Shown one piece after another: positions 49,602 through 58,939 of a stretch of 64,000 nucleotides of DNA. Numbering within the stretch: the stretch's first letter is position 1; every line of letters starts with the position of its first letter. A program made the position numbers and the translations under genes. Below the pieces are notes generated by a model. The model made no database searches, was not told where the DNA came from, and was given only the letters and a program-made list of their open reading frames with translations. The stretch is from Actinoallomurus purpureus (GTDB lineage Bacteria > Actinomycetota > Actinomycetes > Streptosporangiales > Streptosporangiaceae): assembly GCF_024055795.1 (NCBI RefSeq), contig NZ_JAMXMY010000011.1, positions 186,001-250,000 of the forward strand, in the 5' to 3' direction.

Positions 49602-50703
49602 GGCCGTACCCGGAGTCCTGACCGCCGACGACATCCTCATCACCGCTCGCAGCATCGCCGCCCAGCAGGAGCCCTCGGGCGCCATCCCGTGGTTCGCGCC
49701 GATCGACGGGCTCCCCGGCCACGTCGACGCGTGGAACCATGTCGAGGCCGCGATGGCGCTCTCGGTGGCCGGGCTCCGCACCGAGGCGCGCCGGGCGTAC
49801 GAATGGCTGCGCGCGAACCAGCGCCAGGACGGCTCCTGGGCCGCCAAGTGGGTTCTCAGCGAGGTCACCGAGCCCGGCGGGGAGTCCAACCACGCCGCCT
49901 ACATCGCCGTCGGCGTCTGGCACGAGCTGCTGCTCACCGGCGACCAGGAATTTGCCGAGCGCATGTGGCCGGCCGTCCGCCGCGCGATCGAGTTCACCCT
50001 CGGCCTGCAGACCGCCCGCGGCGAGATCATCTGGATCCGGCACGCGGACGGATCGCCCGACGACCACGCGCTGCTCACCGGCTGCTCGTCCATCCACCAG
50101 TCGCTGCGCTGCGCCGTCGCCCTCGCCGAACGCCTCGACGAGCCCCAGCCCGACTGGGAGCTCGCCGCCGACCAGCTCGGCCACGTCGTCGCCTCCCACC
50201 CGGAGGCGTTCGCCGACAAGAACCGCTTCTCGATGGACTGGTACTACCCCGTGCTCGGCGGCCCGCTGCGCGGCCCCGCGGCGTACCGCCGGATCGACGA
50301 GGGGTGGGAGACGTTCGTCGTCGACGGCCTCGGCTGCCGGTGCGTCTCCGACCAGCCGTGGGTCACCGGCGCGGAGTCGTGCGAGCTCGTGCTCGCCCTC
50401 GACGCGATGGGCGACACGGCCCGCGCCCGCGAACTGTTCGCCACCATCCAGCACCTGCGACACGACGACGGCTCGTACTGGACAGGCTGGCAGTTCGCCA
50501 ACCAGCGCCACTTCCCTGGCGACCGCTCGACCTACACGGCCGCCGCCGTCATCCTCGCCGCCGACGCCCTCGCCGACACCTCCCCCGCCGCCCGCCTCTT
50601 CAAAGAGGTCGACGGCCGCCCCCTCGGCCCCTCCGAACCCGCCGACCCGGTCGCCTGCGGCTGCGAGTCGGAGTCCCTGGCCGACACGGTCCACAGCCGC
50701 TGA
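49588..50703 (+). CDS. Alpha/alpha-barrel protein (prenyltransferase/six-hairpin-like)
   Basis: This 371-aa protein shows repeated helical hairpins with Gly-Ser-Trp turns (RANQRQDGSWAAKWVLSEVT, RHDDGSYWTGWQFANQRHF), as in prenyltransferase/terpene-cyclase-like or glycoside-hydrolase six-hairpin barrels. Acidic residues (DAWNHVEAAMAL, WIRHADGSPDDHALL) could be catalytic. It lacks a DxDD cyclase motif, so cyclase activity is unlikely. It is the third gene of the glycosyltransferase operon and may hydrolyse or bind the glycan. Confidence 0.75.
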   Translation: MRRPEAVPGVLTADDILITARSIAAQQEPSGAIPWFAPIDGLPGHVDAWNHVEAAMALSVAGLRTEARRAYEWLRANQRQDGSWAAKWVLSEVTEPGGESNHAAYIAVGVWHELLLTGDQEFAERMWPAVRRAIEFTLGLQTARGEIIWIRHADGSPDDHALLTGCSSIHQSLRCAVALAERLDEPQPDWELAADQLGHVVASHPEAFADKNRFSMDWYYPVLGGPLRGPAAYRRIDEGWETFVVDGLGCRCVSDQPWVTGAESCELVLALDAMGDTARARELFATIQHLRHDDGSYWTGWQFANQRHFPGDRSTYTAAAVILAADALADTSPAARLFKEVDGRPLGPSEPADPVACGCESESLADTVHSR

Positions 50704-51070
50704 GACTCAGGCCCGCACGATGGCGTGCGTCGCGGTCCAACGGATCGATCAGCCGGACGTCGATGACTCGGGCACTTGACAGGCGTCGTCAAGTAGCTAC
50801 CGTTTCTGTGCCTTCTACTCAGCCGCGAAAATTCCACTCACGCGAAACACCTCAGGACGAGGACGGTCCTCGCGCTAGGTACGTCACGCTCGACGCGCGT
50901 ACCGCCCGATAGCTCCTACGCGGCGTCCGCGGCGTCGGCGAGCGCGCAAGCCGCCCTCGTGCTCCTCCACCACGAAAACAACTGGACCGTCACGCCATCA
51001 CACAACGTGATCTTCCGGTTCTGACGTGGTGAAGACACCCCTCACCCGCCAGATCCAGGAGGAGCAGCGA
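50704..51070. other. Gene-poor stretch with a candidate small transcript
   Basis: No start codon with a ribosome site gives a credible protein here. A consensus-like promoter (TTGACA 50776-50781, 16-bp spacer, TACCGT 50798-50803) points right. A CTTGAC…GTCAAG inverted repeat (50775-50793) overlaps the promoter. A small hairpin (GAGGACGGTCCTC, near 50863) follows. Confidence 0.5.
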
Positions 51071-51104
51071 AGCGGCCCCTCTGGGAAGAGGGGCCGCTCT
51101 ATTT
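50810..51104 (+). ncRNA. Candidate small RNA
   Basis: A transcript of about 290 nt would run from the promoter at 50776-50803 to the strong intrinsic terminator at 51071-51104. No convincing open reading frame lies between. The evidence is the promoter-like pair, the terminator that no other rightward gene needs so far from its stop, and the absence of coding sequence. Long 3' UTR of the preceding gene is the alternative. Confidence 0.35.
51071..51104 (+). terminator. Strong intrinsic terminator
   Basis: AGCGGCCCCTCT (51071-51082) and AGAGGGGCCGCT (51087-51098) form a 12-bp perfect stem with a GGGA loop, followed by CTATTTT. It is the best classical terminator in the window and faces right. 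Confidence 0.85.
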
Positions 51105-51183
51105 TCTACCTGGGCTTTGTTCCTCCTGGAGCCGCCACTGGGGCAGTGCAGCGAGGTGGCTCAGCCGACGGCAGTAGTTGCTG

Positions 51184-51384
51184 TCAGCCGTTCTTCTTCT
51201 TCCTGGCTGCGGCTCCCGCCACACCACCGAGCACAGCACCCGCGGCGGTGGCCTGGGGGTTACCACCGGTGGCCTTGGCGCCGGCGACAGCGCCGGCAGC
51301 CGCGCCACCCAACGGGCCCGCCCCGCCAGCCGTATTCACCACGGCCCTCTTCGCGGCGTCCCCGACAGCCTTCTTTATGCCCAT
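51184..51384 (-). CDS. Small Gly/Ala-rich hydrophobic protein (66 aa)
   Basis: The ATG at 51384 follows GGAG. The protein starts MGIKKAVGDAAKRAVVNTAG, continues with Gly/Ala-rich GPLGGAAAGAVAGA and GAVLGGVAGAAARK, and ends in KKKNG. The glycine-zipper-like pattern suggests self-association in or at the membrane, as in glycine-zipper or small toxin-like proteins, but no function is known. It stands alone. Confidence 0.65.
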   Translation of the reverse strand: MGIKKAVGDAAKRAVVNTAGGAGPLGGAAAGAVAGAKATGGNPQATAAGAVLGGVAGAAARKKKNG

Positions 51385-51777
51385 GTCGATCACTCTCCAG
51401 GTTCTCTTCTTTTTGCCCAGCCGTGAAGCGGGACAGCCCTGGCCATCCAGGGTGTACTTAGGAATGTCCGGATTCGGGGCGGATCAGCAGGTCGGCGCCG
51501 GTCGCGTACCAGGGCGATTTCAAAGTCCCTTGTGTCAGGCTCTAGTGAAACAAACGGGGATGAAGTTCCCGATGTGCGTCGCAACGCCCGAAGACCCGTT
51601 TCGGCGTCGCGGGACCGGGTGGCGGGCGCAACGTGACGTCGGTGAACGCCGAATCACTCGAGTTGCCGTCGGTCGTCGCCGAGGCGGTCGTCCGCGCGGT
51701 ATGCGGCGGCTGACCGGGCCGTCCGGGATACGAAATCACGTTGCCCGAGACATCCCCGTCCACCAGCATCGGGCGGT
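51385..51777. other. Intergenic region without recognised genes
   Basis: This is a 393-bp gap between the small hydrophobic protein and the NADAR gene. It holds the promoters of both divergent genes; open frames on either strand lack ribosome sites and typical codon bias. Nothing else was recognised. Confidence 0.5.
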
Positions 51778-52323
51778 ATGCGCGTCGAGGATCTGGTCCA
51801 GTTGGAAGGGCAGGGCGAGCTGCCGGAGTTGCTGCTGTTCTGGGGGCATCGGCCGCCGAAGGGCGGTGGCGTCGGCAAGGGGTGCCTGAGTCAGTGGTAT
51901 CCGGCGCCGTTCACGGTGGACGGCGTGCGCTACGCGACCGCCGAGCACTTCATGATGGTCGGCAAGGCGCGGCTGTTCGGGGATGCCGAGGCGGAGAAGG
52001 TCGTGCTCGCCGACGACGACCCGGGCAAGGCCAAGGGCGCCGGGCGCAAGGTGCGCGGGTTCGATGAGGAGACCTGGGCCGAGCGCCGGTACGACCTGGT
52101 CGTCGCGGCCAATGAGGCGAAGTTCGGGCAGCATCCCGCGTTGCGCGACTTCCTGCTGGCGACGGGTGATCGGGTGCTCGTGGAGGCCAGCCCGTACGAC
52201 ACCGTGTGGGGAATCGGGCTGTCGGCGTCGCAGCCGGAGGCGCGGCATCCGGCTCAGTGGCGCGGCCTCAACCTGCTCGGCTTCGCGCTGATGGACGTGC
52301 GGGGCTCGCTCGCCGGACGGTGA
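51778..52323 (+). CDS. NADAR-family protein (YbiA-like)
   Basis: This 181-aa protein has all NADAR blocks: LSQWYPAPFTVDGVRYATAE with HFMMVGKARLF, KFGQHPALRDFLLATGD, ASPYDTVWGIGLS and WRGLNLLGFALMDVR. NADAR proteins cleave N-glycosidic bonds of riboflavin intermediates or ADP-ribosylated substrates, and some reverse ADP-ribosylation of nucleic-acid guanines. No ADP-ribosyltransferase toxin is next to it, so a housekeeping role is as likely as defence. Confidence 0.9.
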   Translation: MRVEDLVQLEGQGELPELLLFWGHRPPKGGGVGKGCLSQWYPAPFTVDGVRYATAEHFMMVGKARLFGDAEAEKVVLADDDPGKAKGAGRKVRGFDEETWAERRYDLVVAANEAKFGQHPALRDFLLATGDRVLVEASPYDTVWGIGLSASQPEARHPAQWRGLNLLGFALMDVRGSLAGR

Positions 52324-52331
52324 GGCGCCGG

Positions 52332-53096
<765 letters not shown>

Positions 53097-53121
53097 TCAT
53101 AGAGAGAGGGTGTGTCGATCA

Positions 53122-53159
53122 TGTAAACGTTTCCATACACTCCCGTGTAATCGTTTCCA
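53122..53159. promoter_or_regulatory. Two RbsR (LacI-type) operators
   Basis: TGTAAACGTTTCCA (53122-53135) and TGTAATCGTTTCCA (53146-53159) share the LacI-family core with a central CpG. Their centres lie 24 bp apart, immediately upstream of rbsR and the ribose operon, where autoregulation and control of rbsACBKD are expected. Confidence 0.8.
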
Positions 53160-53180
53160 CGCCGCTGATCAGGAGGCTCG

Positions 53181-54182
53181 ATGGCCGGCATCAAGGATGT
53201 CGCCGCACACGCGGGCGTGTCCGTCGCCACGGTGTCGCGCGTGCTCAACGACAGCCCGAGAGTCACCGCGGAGACACGGGAGAAGGTCCGGGACGCCATG
53301 CGGGCGCTGCGGTACCGGCCGAACGGCGTCGCGCGCTCGCTGCGCACCGAGGCCACCCGGACGCTCGGACTGATCATCGGCGACATCCTCAACCCTTTCT
53401 TCGCCGCCATGGCCCGGGCCGTGGAGGACGAGGCGCGCGCCGCCGGCTACACCGTGGTCATCGGCAACGCCGACGAGCGCCCCGAGCAGCAGGACCACTA
53501 CGTGCGCACGCTCCTGGAGCAGCGGGTCGACGGCCTGCTGATCTGCCCGACCGCGGAGACGACCCCGCTCGTCGAGGACTGCGTACGGTCCGGAAGCCCT
53601 CTGGTGTTCCTCGACCGGACGCTGCCCGGCCTCGACGTGCCGGCCGTACGCGCCGACGGCACCGAGGCCATCCACGACCTCGTCCGGCACATCCACCGGC
53701 TCGGTCACCGCCGCGTCGCGTTCATCTCCGGACCCGAGCTGCTGTCCACCGGCCGGGAGCGGACGCGGGCGTTCCTGGACGCGATGCGAGAATGCGACCT
53801 GGACATCCGTGACGAATACCTCGAAACGGGTGACTTCCAGGCAGCCAGCGGGCGGGCCATCGCGGCCCGGTTCCTCGACCTGCCGCACCCTCCCGAAGTG
53901 ATCTTCACGGGAGACAACCTCATGGCGCTCGGCGCCCTGGACGAGATCCGGGCGCGCGGGCTGCGGATCCCCGACGATGTCGCCCTCGCCTCGTTCGACG
54001 ACGTGGCCTGGTTCGTCCACCTGGACCCGCCGATCACCGCGATCACCCAACCCGCCGAAGAGCTCGGACGGCACGCGGTGCGCGTGCTCCTGGAGCGCGT
54101 CGAGCGGCGCCCCGTCGAGTCGGTCGTCCTGCCGGCCCGGCTCGTGATCCGCCGTTCCTGCGGAGAAACGGAGAGCACATGA
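53181..54182 (+). CDS. rbsR: LacI-family ribose operon repressor
   Basis: This 333-aa protein has an N-terminal LacI helix-turn-helix (GIKDVAAHAGVSVATVSRVL) and hinge helix (RPNGVARSLRTEATRTLGLI). The sugar-binding core includes LIIGDILNPFFAAMARAVED, DGLLICPTAETTPLVEDCV and PDDVALASFDDVAWFVHLDP. The ATG follows CAGGAGG. It is the first gene of a ribose operon and its stop overlaps the rbsA start (ATGA), so repressor and transporter are coupled. Confidence 0.92.
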   Translation: MAGIKDVAAHAGVSVATVSRVLNDSPRVTAETREKVRDAMRALRYRPNGVARSLRTEATRTLGLIIGDILNPFFAAMARAVEDEARAAGYTVVIGNADERPEQQDHYVRTLLEQRVDGLLICPTAETTPLVEDCVRSGSPLVFLDRTLPGLDVPAVRADGTEAIHDLVRHIHRLGHRRVAFISGPELLSTGRERTRAFLDAMRECDLDIRDEYLETGDFQAASGRAIAARFLDLPHPPEVIFTGDNLMALGALDEIRARGLRIPDDVALASFDDVAWFVHLDPPITAITQPAEELGRHAVRVLLERVERRPVESVVLPARLVIRRSCGETEST

Positions 54183-55675
54183 CAGAGGAGATCCTGCGGG
54201 TACGCGGGCTGCGCAAGCGGTTCCCCGGGGTCGTGGCGCTCGACGGCGTCGACTTCGACCTTCGCCCGGGCGAGGTGCACGTCCTCCTCGGCGAGAACGG
54301 CGCGGGCAAGAGCACGCTGATCAAGATGCTGTCCGGCGCGTACCACCCGGACGAGGGCACGATCTTCATGGACGGCCGGGAGACCGCCATCCGCACCGCC
54401 GAGGACGCCCAGCGGCACGGCATCGCCACGATCTACCAGGAGTTCAACCTCGTACCCCAGCTGACCGTGGCGGAGAACCTCATGCTCGGCCGGCCGCCCC
54501 GGCGGTTCGGGTTCGTGGACAAGAAGGCGATGTACCGCCACGCCCAGGAGCTGCTCGACCGGGTCGGCGTTGACGCCGACCCGCGGGCGCCGCTGGCGAG
54601 CCTCGGCATCGCCCGGATGCAGATGGTCGAGATCGCCAAGGCGCTCGGCCTCGACGCGCGCGTGCTGATCATGGACGAGCCGACCGCCGTGCTCACGACG
54701 TCCGAGGTGCAGCGGCTGTTCACGATCGTCCGGCAGCTCAAGGAGCAGGGCGTGGCGATCGTCTTCATCACCCACCACCTGGAGGAGATCGCCCAGATCG
54801 GCGACCGGGTCACGGTCCTGCGGGACGGTGCCTCGGTGGCGGAGGTGCCCGCCGACACGCCCGAGGAGGAGCTGGTCCGGCTGATGGTCGGCCGCTCCAT
54901 CGACCAGCAGTACCCACGGGAACGTTCCACCCAGGGCGCTCCCCTGCTGGAGGTCCGGGGCCTCACCCGCAAGGGCGTCTTCGAGGACGTCTCCTTCGAG
55001 GTGCGCGCCGGCGAGGTCGTCGGCCTGGCCGGGCTGGTGGGCGCCGGTCGTACCGAGGTGGTCCGGGCGATCTTCGGCGCGGACCCGTACGACTCCGGCG
55101 AGGTCCTGGTGGACGGCCTGCCACTGCCGCGCGGCAAGGTCACCGCCGCCCTGGAGGCCGGGCTCGGCCTCGTGCCCGAGGACCGCAAGGGCCAGGGGCT
55201 CGTCCTCGGCGCGAACATCCGGGAGAACCTCGGCCTGGTGACGATGCGCCGGGCCACGCACGGCGGCTTCGTCGACCGCGCGGGCCAGGCCAAGGCCGCC
55301 GCAGAGGTCGCCGAGCAGCTCGGTGTGCGGATGAGCGGCCTCGGCCAGGAGGTCCGCACGCTGTCCGGCGGCAACCAACAGAAGATCGTCATCGGCAAGT
55401 GGCTGCTGGCCGAGGCGAACGTCCTCATCCTCGACGAGCCGACGCGCGGCATCGACGTCGGCGCCAAGGTCGAGATCTACCAGCTCATCAACTCCCTCAC
55501 CGCCGCCGGACGCGCGGTTCTCATGATCTCCAGCGACCTCCCCGAGGTCCTGGGCATGAGCGACCGGGTGCTCGTGATGGCGCGCGGGAGGCTCGCCGGC
55601 GAACTCAGCGCCGCCGAAGCGACCCAGGACTCGGTGATGGCACTCGCCGTCGGCGAATTGGAGGAAACGGCATGA
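54179..55675 (+). CDS. rbsA: Ribose ABC transporter, tandem ATPase
   Basis: This 498-aa protein has two ABC cassettes. The first has Walker A GENGAGKSTLI, Walker B VLIMDEPTAVLT and a divergent signature (SLGIARMQMVEIAKAL instead of LSxGQxQ). The second has EDRKGQGLVLGANIRENLGL, LSGGNQQKIVIGKWL and ILDEPTRGIDVGAK. It energises import of ribose or a related pentose with RbsC. The second cassette lacks a normal Walker A (LAGLVGAGRTEVVRAIF), as usual for RbsA. Confidence 0.94.
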   Translation: MTEEILRVRGLRKRFPGVVALDGVDFDLRPGEVHVLLGENGAGKSTLIKMLSGAYHPDEGTIFMDGRETAIRTAEDAQRHGIATIYQEFNLVPQLTVAENLMLGRPPRRFGFVDKKAMYRHAQELLDRVGVDADPRAPLASLGIARMQMVEIAKALGLDARVLIMDEPTAVLTTSEVQRLFTIVRQLKEQGVAIVFITHHLEEIAQIGDRVTVLRDGASVAEVPADTPEEELVRLMVGRSIDQQYPRERSTQGAPLLEVRGLTRKGVFEDVSFEVRAGEVVGLAGLVGAGRTEVVRAIFGADPYDSGEVLVDGLPLPRGKVTAALEAGLGLVPEDRKGQGLVLGANIRENLGLVTMRRATHGGFVDRAGQAKAAAEVAEQLGVRMSGLGQEVRTLSGGNQQKIVIGKWLLAEANVLILDEPTRGIDVGAKVEIYQLINSLTAAGRAVLMISSDLPEVLGMSDRVLVMARGRLAGELSAAEATQDSVMALAVGELEETA

Positions 55676-56631
55676 CGACGGGAACGCTGCGCCTGCGCAA
55701 GGGCAGTTCCATACTGAGCGAGAACGGCTCGCTCATCGGGCTAGTCGTCCTGCTCGTCGCCCTGACGCTGCTGTCGGGCGACTTCCTGACGGTCACCAAC
55801 CTGCTCAACGTCGGCGTCCAGGCGGCGGTCACCGCGATCCTCGCCTTCGGGCAGACCTTCGTCATCATCACGTCGGGCATCGACCTGTCGGTCGGCGCGG
55901 TCGCGGCCCTGTCGGCGGTCGTCCTCGCCTGGACCGCCACCAGCCACGGCATGGCCTGGCCCCTGGCCACCGGCTTCGCGCTCATCGTCGGCATCGCGTG
56001 CGGCCTCGTGAACGGCGCGCTGATCACGTACGGGAAGCTGCCGCCGTTCATCGCGACACTCGCCATGCAGGGCATCGCGCGCGGCCTCGGCCTCGTCATC
56101 TCCCAGGGCAGCCCCATCGCCCTGCCGGACTCGGTGTCGCACGTCGGCGACACCATCGGCGGCTACCTGCCGGTCCCGGCGATCGTGATGCTCCTGATGG
56201 GCGTCATCACCGCCGTCGTGCTGAACCGGACGTACGCCGGCCGCGCGATGTACGCGATCGGCGGCAACGAGGAGGCCGCGCGGCTGTCCGGGATCAAGGT
56301 CACCCGGCAGAAGCTCATCACGTACGCCCTCGCGGGCGGCTTCGCCGCCGTCGCCGGGATCGTGCTGGCCGGCCGGCTCGCGTCGGCTCAGCCGCAGGCC
56401 GCCCTCGGCTACGAACTGGACGCCATCGCCGCCGTCGTCATCGGCGGTGCCAGCCTCTCCGGCGGCAAGGGCAAGGCCCTCGGCACCTTCGTCGGCGCGC
56501 TCATCCTCGCCGTGCTCCGCAACGGCCTGAACCTCCTGTCGGTCTCCGCCTTCTGGCAGCAGGTCGTGATCGGGATCGTCATCGCCCTCGCGGTGCTCCT
56601 CGACACGCTGCGCCGCCGCCAGGCCAGCTGA
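55672..56631 (+). CDS. rbsC: Ribose ABC transporter permease
   Basis: This 319-aa permease has about eight to ten membrane segments and the sugar-permease signature FGQTFVIITSGIDLSVGAVA, GLVNGALITYGKLPPFIATL and AIGGNEEAARLSGIKVTRQK. The ATG overlaps the rbsA stop (ATGA). It forms the membrane channel with RbsA and receives sugar from RbsB. Confidence 0.94.
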   Translation: MTTGTLRLRKGSSILSENGSLIGLVVLLVALTLLSGDFLTVTNLLNVGVQAAVTAILAFGQTFVIITSGIDLSVGAVAALSAVVLAWTATSHGMAWPLATGFALIVGIACGLVNGALITYGKLPPFIATLAMQGIARGLGLVISQGSPIALPDSVSHVGDTIGGYLPVPAIVMLLMGVITAVVLNRTYAGRAMYAIGGNEEAARLSGIKVTRQKLITYALAGGFAAVAGIVLAGRLASAQPQAALGYELDAIAAVVIGGASLSGGKGKALGTFVGALILAVLRNGLNLLSVSAFWQQVVIGIVIALAVLLDTLRRRQAS

Positions 56632-56658
56632 AGAATCACATCGAAAGGTCTCACCATC

Positions 56659-57621
56659 ATGCAGTTCACCAAGCCGGCCGCGATCGCGGCCGCCGGAGCG
56701 ATCCTGGCCCTCGGCCTCACGGCCTGCAACAACGGCTCCTCCTCTTCCGCCGGCGGCAGCGGTGGCGGTGGCGGCGACATCAAGATCGGCCTGTCCGTCT
56801 CCACGCTCAACAACCCGTACTTCGTGCAGCTGCGTCAGGGCGCCGAGGCGGAGGCGAAGAAGGAGGGCGTCAAGATCACCACGACGGACGCCCAGAACGA
56901 CGCCTCGCAGCAGGTCAACCAGGTGCAGAACTTCGCCAGCCAGAGCATGAAGGCGATCATCATCAACCCGGTCGACTCCTCGGCCGCCGCGCCCGCCGTG
57001 AAGGCCGCGGACCGCAGCAAGATCCCCGTGATCGCCGCCGACCGCGGCGTCACCGGGGCGACGGTCACCCAGACCGTCGCGTCCGACAACGTCGCCGGCG
57101 GAAAGCTGGCCGCCCAGGAGCTCGGCAAGGCGCTCGGCGGCAAGGGCAAGGTCGCCGTCCTGCAGGGCACGGCGGGCACGTCGGCCGCCCGTGACCGGCA
57201 GCAGGGCTTCGCCGAGGGCATCAAGGCCTTCCCCGGCATTCAGGTCGTCGCCCAGCAGCCCGCCGACTTCGACCGGACCAAGGGCCTGGACGTCATGACC
57301 AACATGCTGCAGGCCCACTCCGACATCACGGGTGTGTTCGCGGCCAACGACGAGATGGCGCTGGGCGCGATCAAGGCGCTGGGCGCGAAGGCCGGCAAGC
57401 AGGTCAAGGTGGTCGGCTTCGACGGCTCGCCGGACGGGCTCAAGGCCGTCCAGGCGGGCACGCTCAGCGCCGACGTCGCCCAGCAGCCGGTGCTCCTGGG
57501 CCAACTGGCCGTACAGTCCGCCGTGAAGGCCGCGAAGGGCGGCAAAATCGAGGCGACCGTGGCCGTCCCCGTGAAGGTGGCCACGAAGGACAACGTCGCC
57601 CAGTTCACGAACGGAGCCTGA
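56659..57621 (+). CDS. rbsB: Ribose-binding lipoprotein
   Basis: This 320-aa substrate-binding protein has a lipoprotein signal peptide ending at LGLTAC (Cys23 would be lipidated) and a Gly/Ser linker. The mature part has the ribose-binding core IKIGLSVSTLNNPYFVQLRQ, GTAGTSAARDRQQGF and GVFAANDEMALGAIKAL. Aromatic and charged residues near the sugar site fit RbsB. It lies 27 bp after rbsC. Confidence 0.94.
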   Translation: MQFTKPAAIAAAGAILALGLTACNNGSSSSAGGSGGGGGDIKIGLSVSTLNNPYFVQLRQGAEAEAKKEGVKITTTDAQNDASQQVNQVQNFASQSMKAIIINPVDSSAAAPAVKAADRSKIPVIAADRGVTGATVTQTVASDNVAGGKLAAQELGKALGGKGKVAVLQGTAGTSAARDRQQGFAEGIKAFPGIQVVAQQPADFDRTKGLDVMTNMLQAHSDITGVFAANDEMALGAIKALGAKAGKQVKVVGFDGSPDGLKAVQAGTLSADVAQQPVLLGQLAVQSAVKAAKGGKIEATVAVPVKVATKDNVAQFTNGA

Positions 57622-58505
57622 TGCCGGAAAAGACCTACGACGTGCTGGTCGTCGGCTCGGTCAACGCGGACCTCGTGGTCCGCGTCGACCGGCGCCCGGC
57701 GGCCGGGGAGACCGTCCTCGGCTCGGACCTGGCCACCTACCCGGGCGGCAAGGGGGCCAACCAGGCCGTCGCTGCCGCCCGGCTGGGCGGCCGGGTGGCC
57801 TTCCTCGGCCGCGCCGGCACGGACGGGCAGGGCGACTTCCTCCGGGGCGCCCTGCGCGGCGACGGCGTGGACATCGCCCACCTGATCACCACGCCGGGCC
57901 CGAGCGGGGTCGCGCTGATCACCGTGGGCCCCGAGGGGGACAACAGCATCATCGTCTCCCCCGGCGCGAACGGCCGGGTCACCGAAAAGGACGTCATGGC
58001 GGCCGGGCCGCTGTTCGCCGACGCGTCGGTGGTCTCGCTCCAGCTGGAGATCCCCCTCGACGCCGTGCTGGCCGCCGCGCGCGCCGCCAAGGCCGCCGGC
58101 GCCCGCGTGGTGTTCAACCTGTCGCCGCCCGCCGCCGTGCCGGACGAGCTGCTCGCGCTGTGCGACCCGCTGGTCGTCAACGAGCACGAGGCCGCCTTCC
58201 TCGGGGCGAGCGATCCGGCCGGTCTGCTGGCGCGCGGCCCGCGCTCCGTCGTGATCACCCGGGGCGCGGACGGGGCCGTCGTCGCCGACGGCGGCGGCGT
58301 CATCGAGGTCCCGAGCCCGCGCGTCGAGGCGGTCGACACCACCGGGGCCGGAGACGCGTTCACCGGCGCCCTGGCCTGGCGGCTGGCGCGGGGCGACGAC
58401 CTGGCGGCGGCCGCGCGCTTCGCCACCCGCGTCGGGGCCGCCGCCGTGCGCGTCGCGGGCGCCCAGAGCTCGTTCCCGCGCCTCACCGATCTGGAGGACG
58501 TGTGA
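57621..58505 (+). CDS. rbsK: Ribokinase
   Basis: This 294-aa PfkB-family sugar kinase has VVGSVNADLVVRVDRRPAAG, YPGGKGANQAVAAARLGG and the catalytic DTTGAGDAFTGALAW motif (Asp base, GAGD anion hole). It phosphorylates ribose to ribose 5-phosphate. Its ATG overlaps the rbsB stop (TGATG), and its stop overlaps rbsD (GTGA). Confidence 0.94.
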   Translation: MPEKTYDVLVVGSVNADLVVRVDRRPAAGETVLGSDLATYPGGKGANQAVAAARLGGRVAFLGRAGTDGQGDFLRGALRGDGVDIAHLITTPGPSGVALITVGPEGDNSIIVSPGANGRVTEKDVMAAGPLFADASVVSLQLEIPLDAVLAAARAAKAAGARVVFNLSPPAAVPDELLALCDPLVVNEHEAAFLGASDPAGLLARGPRSVVITRGADGAVVADGGGVIEVPSPRVEAVDTTGAGDAFTGALAWRLARGDDLAAAARFATRVGAAAVRVAGAQSSFPRLTDLEDV

Positions 58506-58891
58506 AGCGCGGGGGAATCCTCAACGGCGCCCTCTCCGGCGCCCTGGCCCGGCTGGGGCACACCGACCAGGTGCTGATCTGCGACAGCGGCATGCCGATC
58601 CCGGCCGGTGTCGAGGTCGTGGACCTCGCGTTCGTGCCGGGCATCCCCGGCTTCGCCGAGGTGCTCGACGGGATCCTGGCGGAGCTGGTCGTCGAGGGCG
58701 CGATCGCGGCGGAGGAGGTCGTGGGCGGCAACCCCGAGTGCGACGCCCTCCTCGACGACCGGCTTCCCGCGTTGGCGTACGTGCCGCACGAGGAGCTGAA
58801 GCTGCTGGCGCACGCGGTCAAGGTCGTGGTCCGCACGGGCGAGGCGACCCCGTACGCGAACGTGATCCTCCGGTGCGGCGTGGCCTTCTGA
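58502..58891 (+). CDS. rbsD: D-ribose pyranase
   Basis: This 129-aa RbsD/FucU-family protein interconverts pyranose and furanose forms of ribose. Start region LNGALSGALARLGHTDQVLI carries the catalytic His20; CDSGMPIPAGVEVVDLA and TGEATPYANVILRCGV complete the active site. It is the last gene of the ribose operon. Confidence 0.93.
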   Translation: MKRGGILNGALSGALARLGHTDQVLICDSGMPIPAGVEVVDLAFVPGIPGFAEVLDGILAELVVEGAIAAEEVVGGNPECDALLDDRLPALAYVPHEELKLLAHAVKVVVRTGEATPYANVILRCGVAF

Positions 58892-58916
58892 CCGGAGTCC
58901 CCTTGCCCACGCTTAC

Positions 58917-58930
58917 TGAAACGTGTTCTA
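58917..58930. promoter_or_regulatory. KstR-type operator before the PPOX gene (TGAAACGTGTTCTA)
   Basis: This is a full match to TNNAACNNGTTNNA, 9 bp upstream of the GTG at 58940, so it would cover the promoter. It extends the steroid regulon beyond the unrelated ribose operon. Confidence 0.72.
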
Positions 58931-58939
58931 CTTTCTCGC

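Noticed and set aside
50958-51024. A 21-codon plus-strand frame starting at a GTG
   Set aside because: There is no ribosome site and no similarity to anything recognised; the region is better treated as a possible noncoding transcript.
51026-51889. A 287-codon plus-strand open frame
   Set aside because: It reads through the strong terminator at 51071 and is antisense to the small Gly/Ala-rich gene; it has no recognised domain.
51778-52323. NADAR gene as part of an ADP-ribosylation toxin-antitoxin or phage-defence pair
   Set aside because: No ADP-ribosyltransferase or other toxin-like gene adjoins it; the neighbours are a methyltransferase and a small hydrophobic protein.
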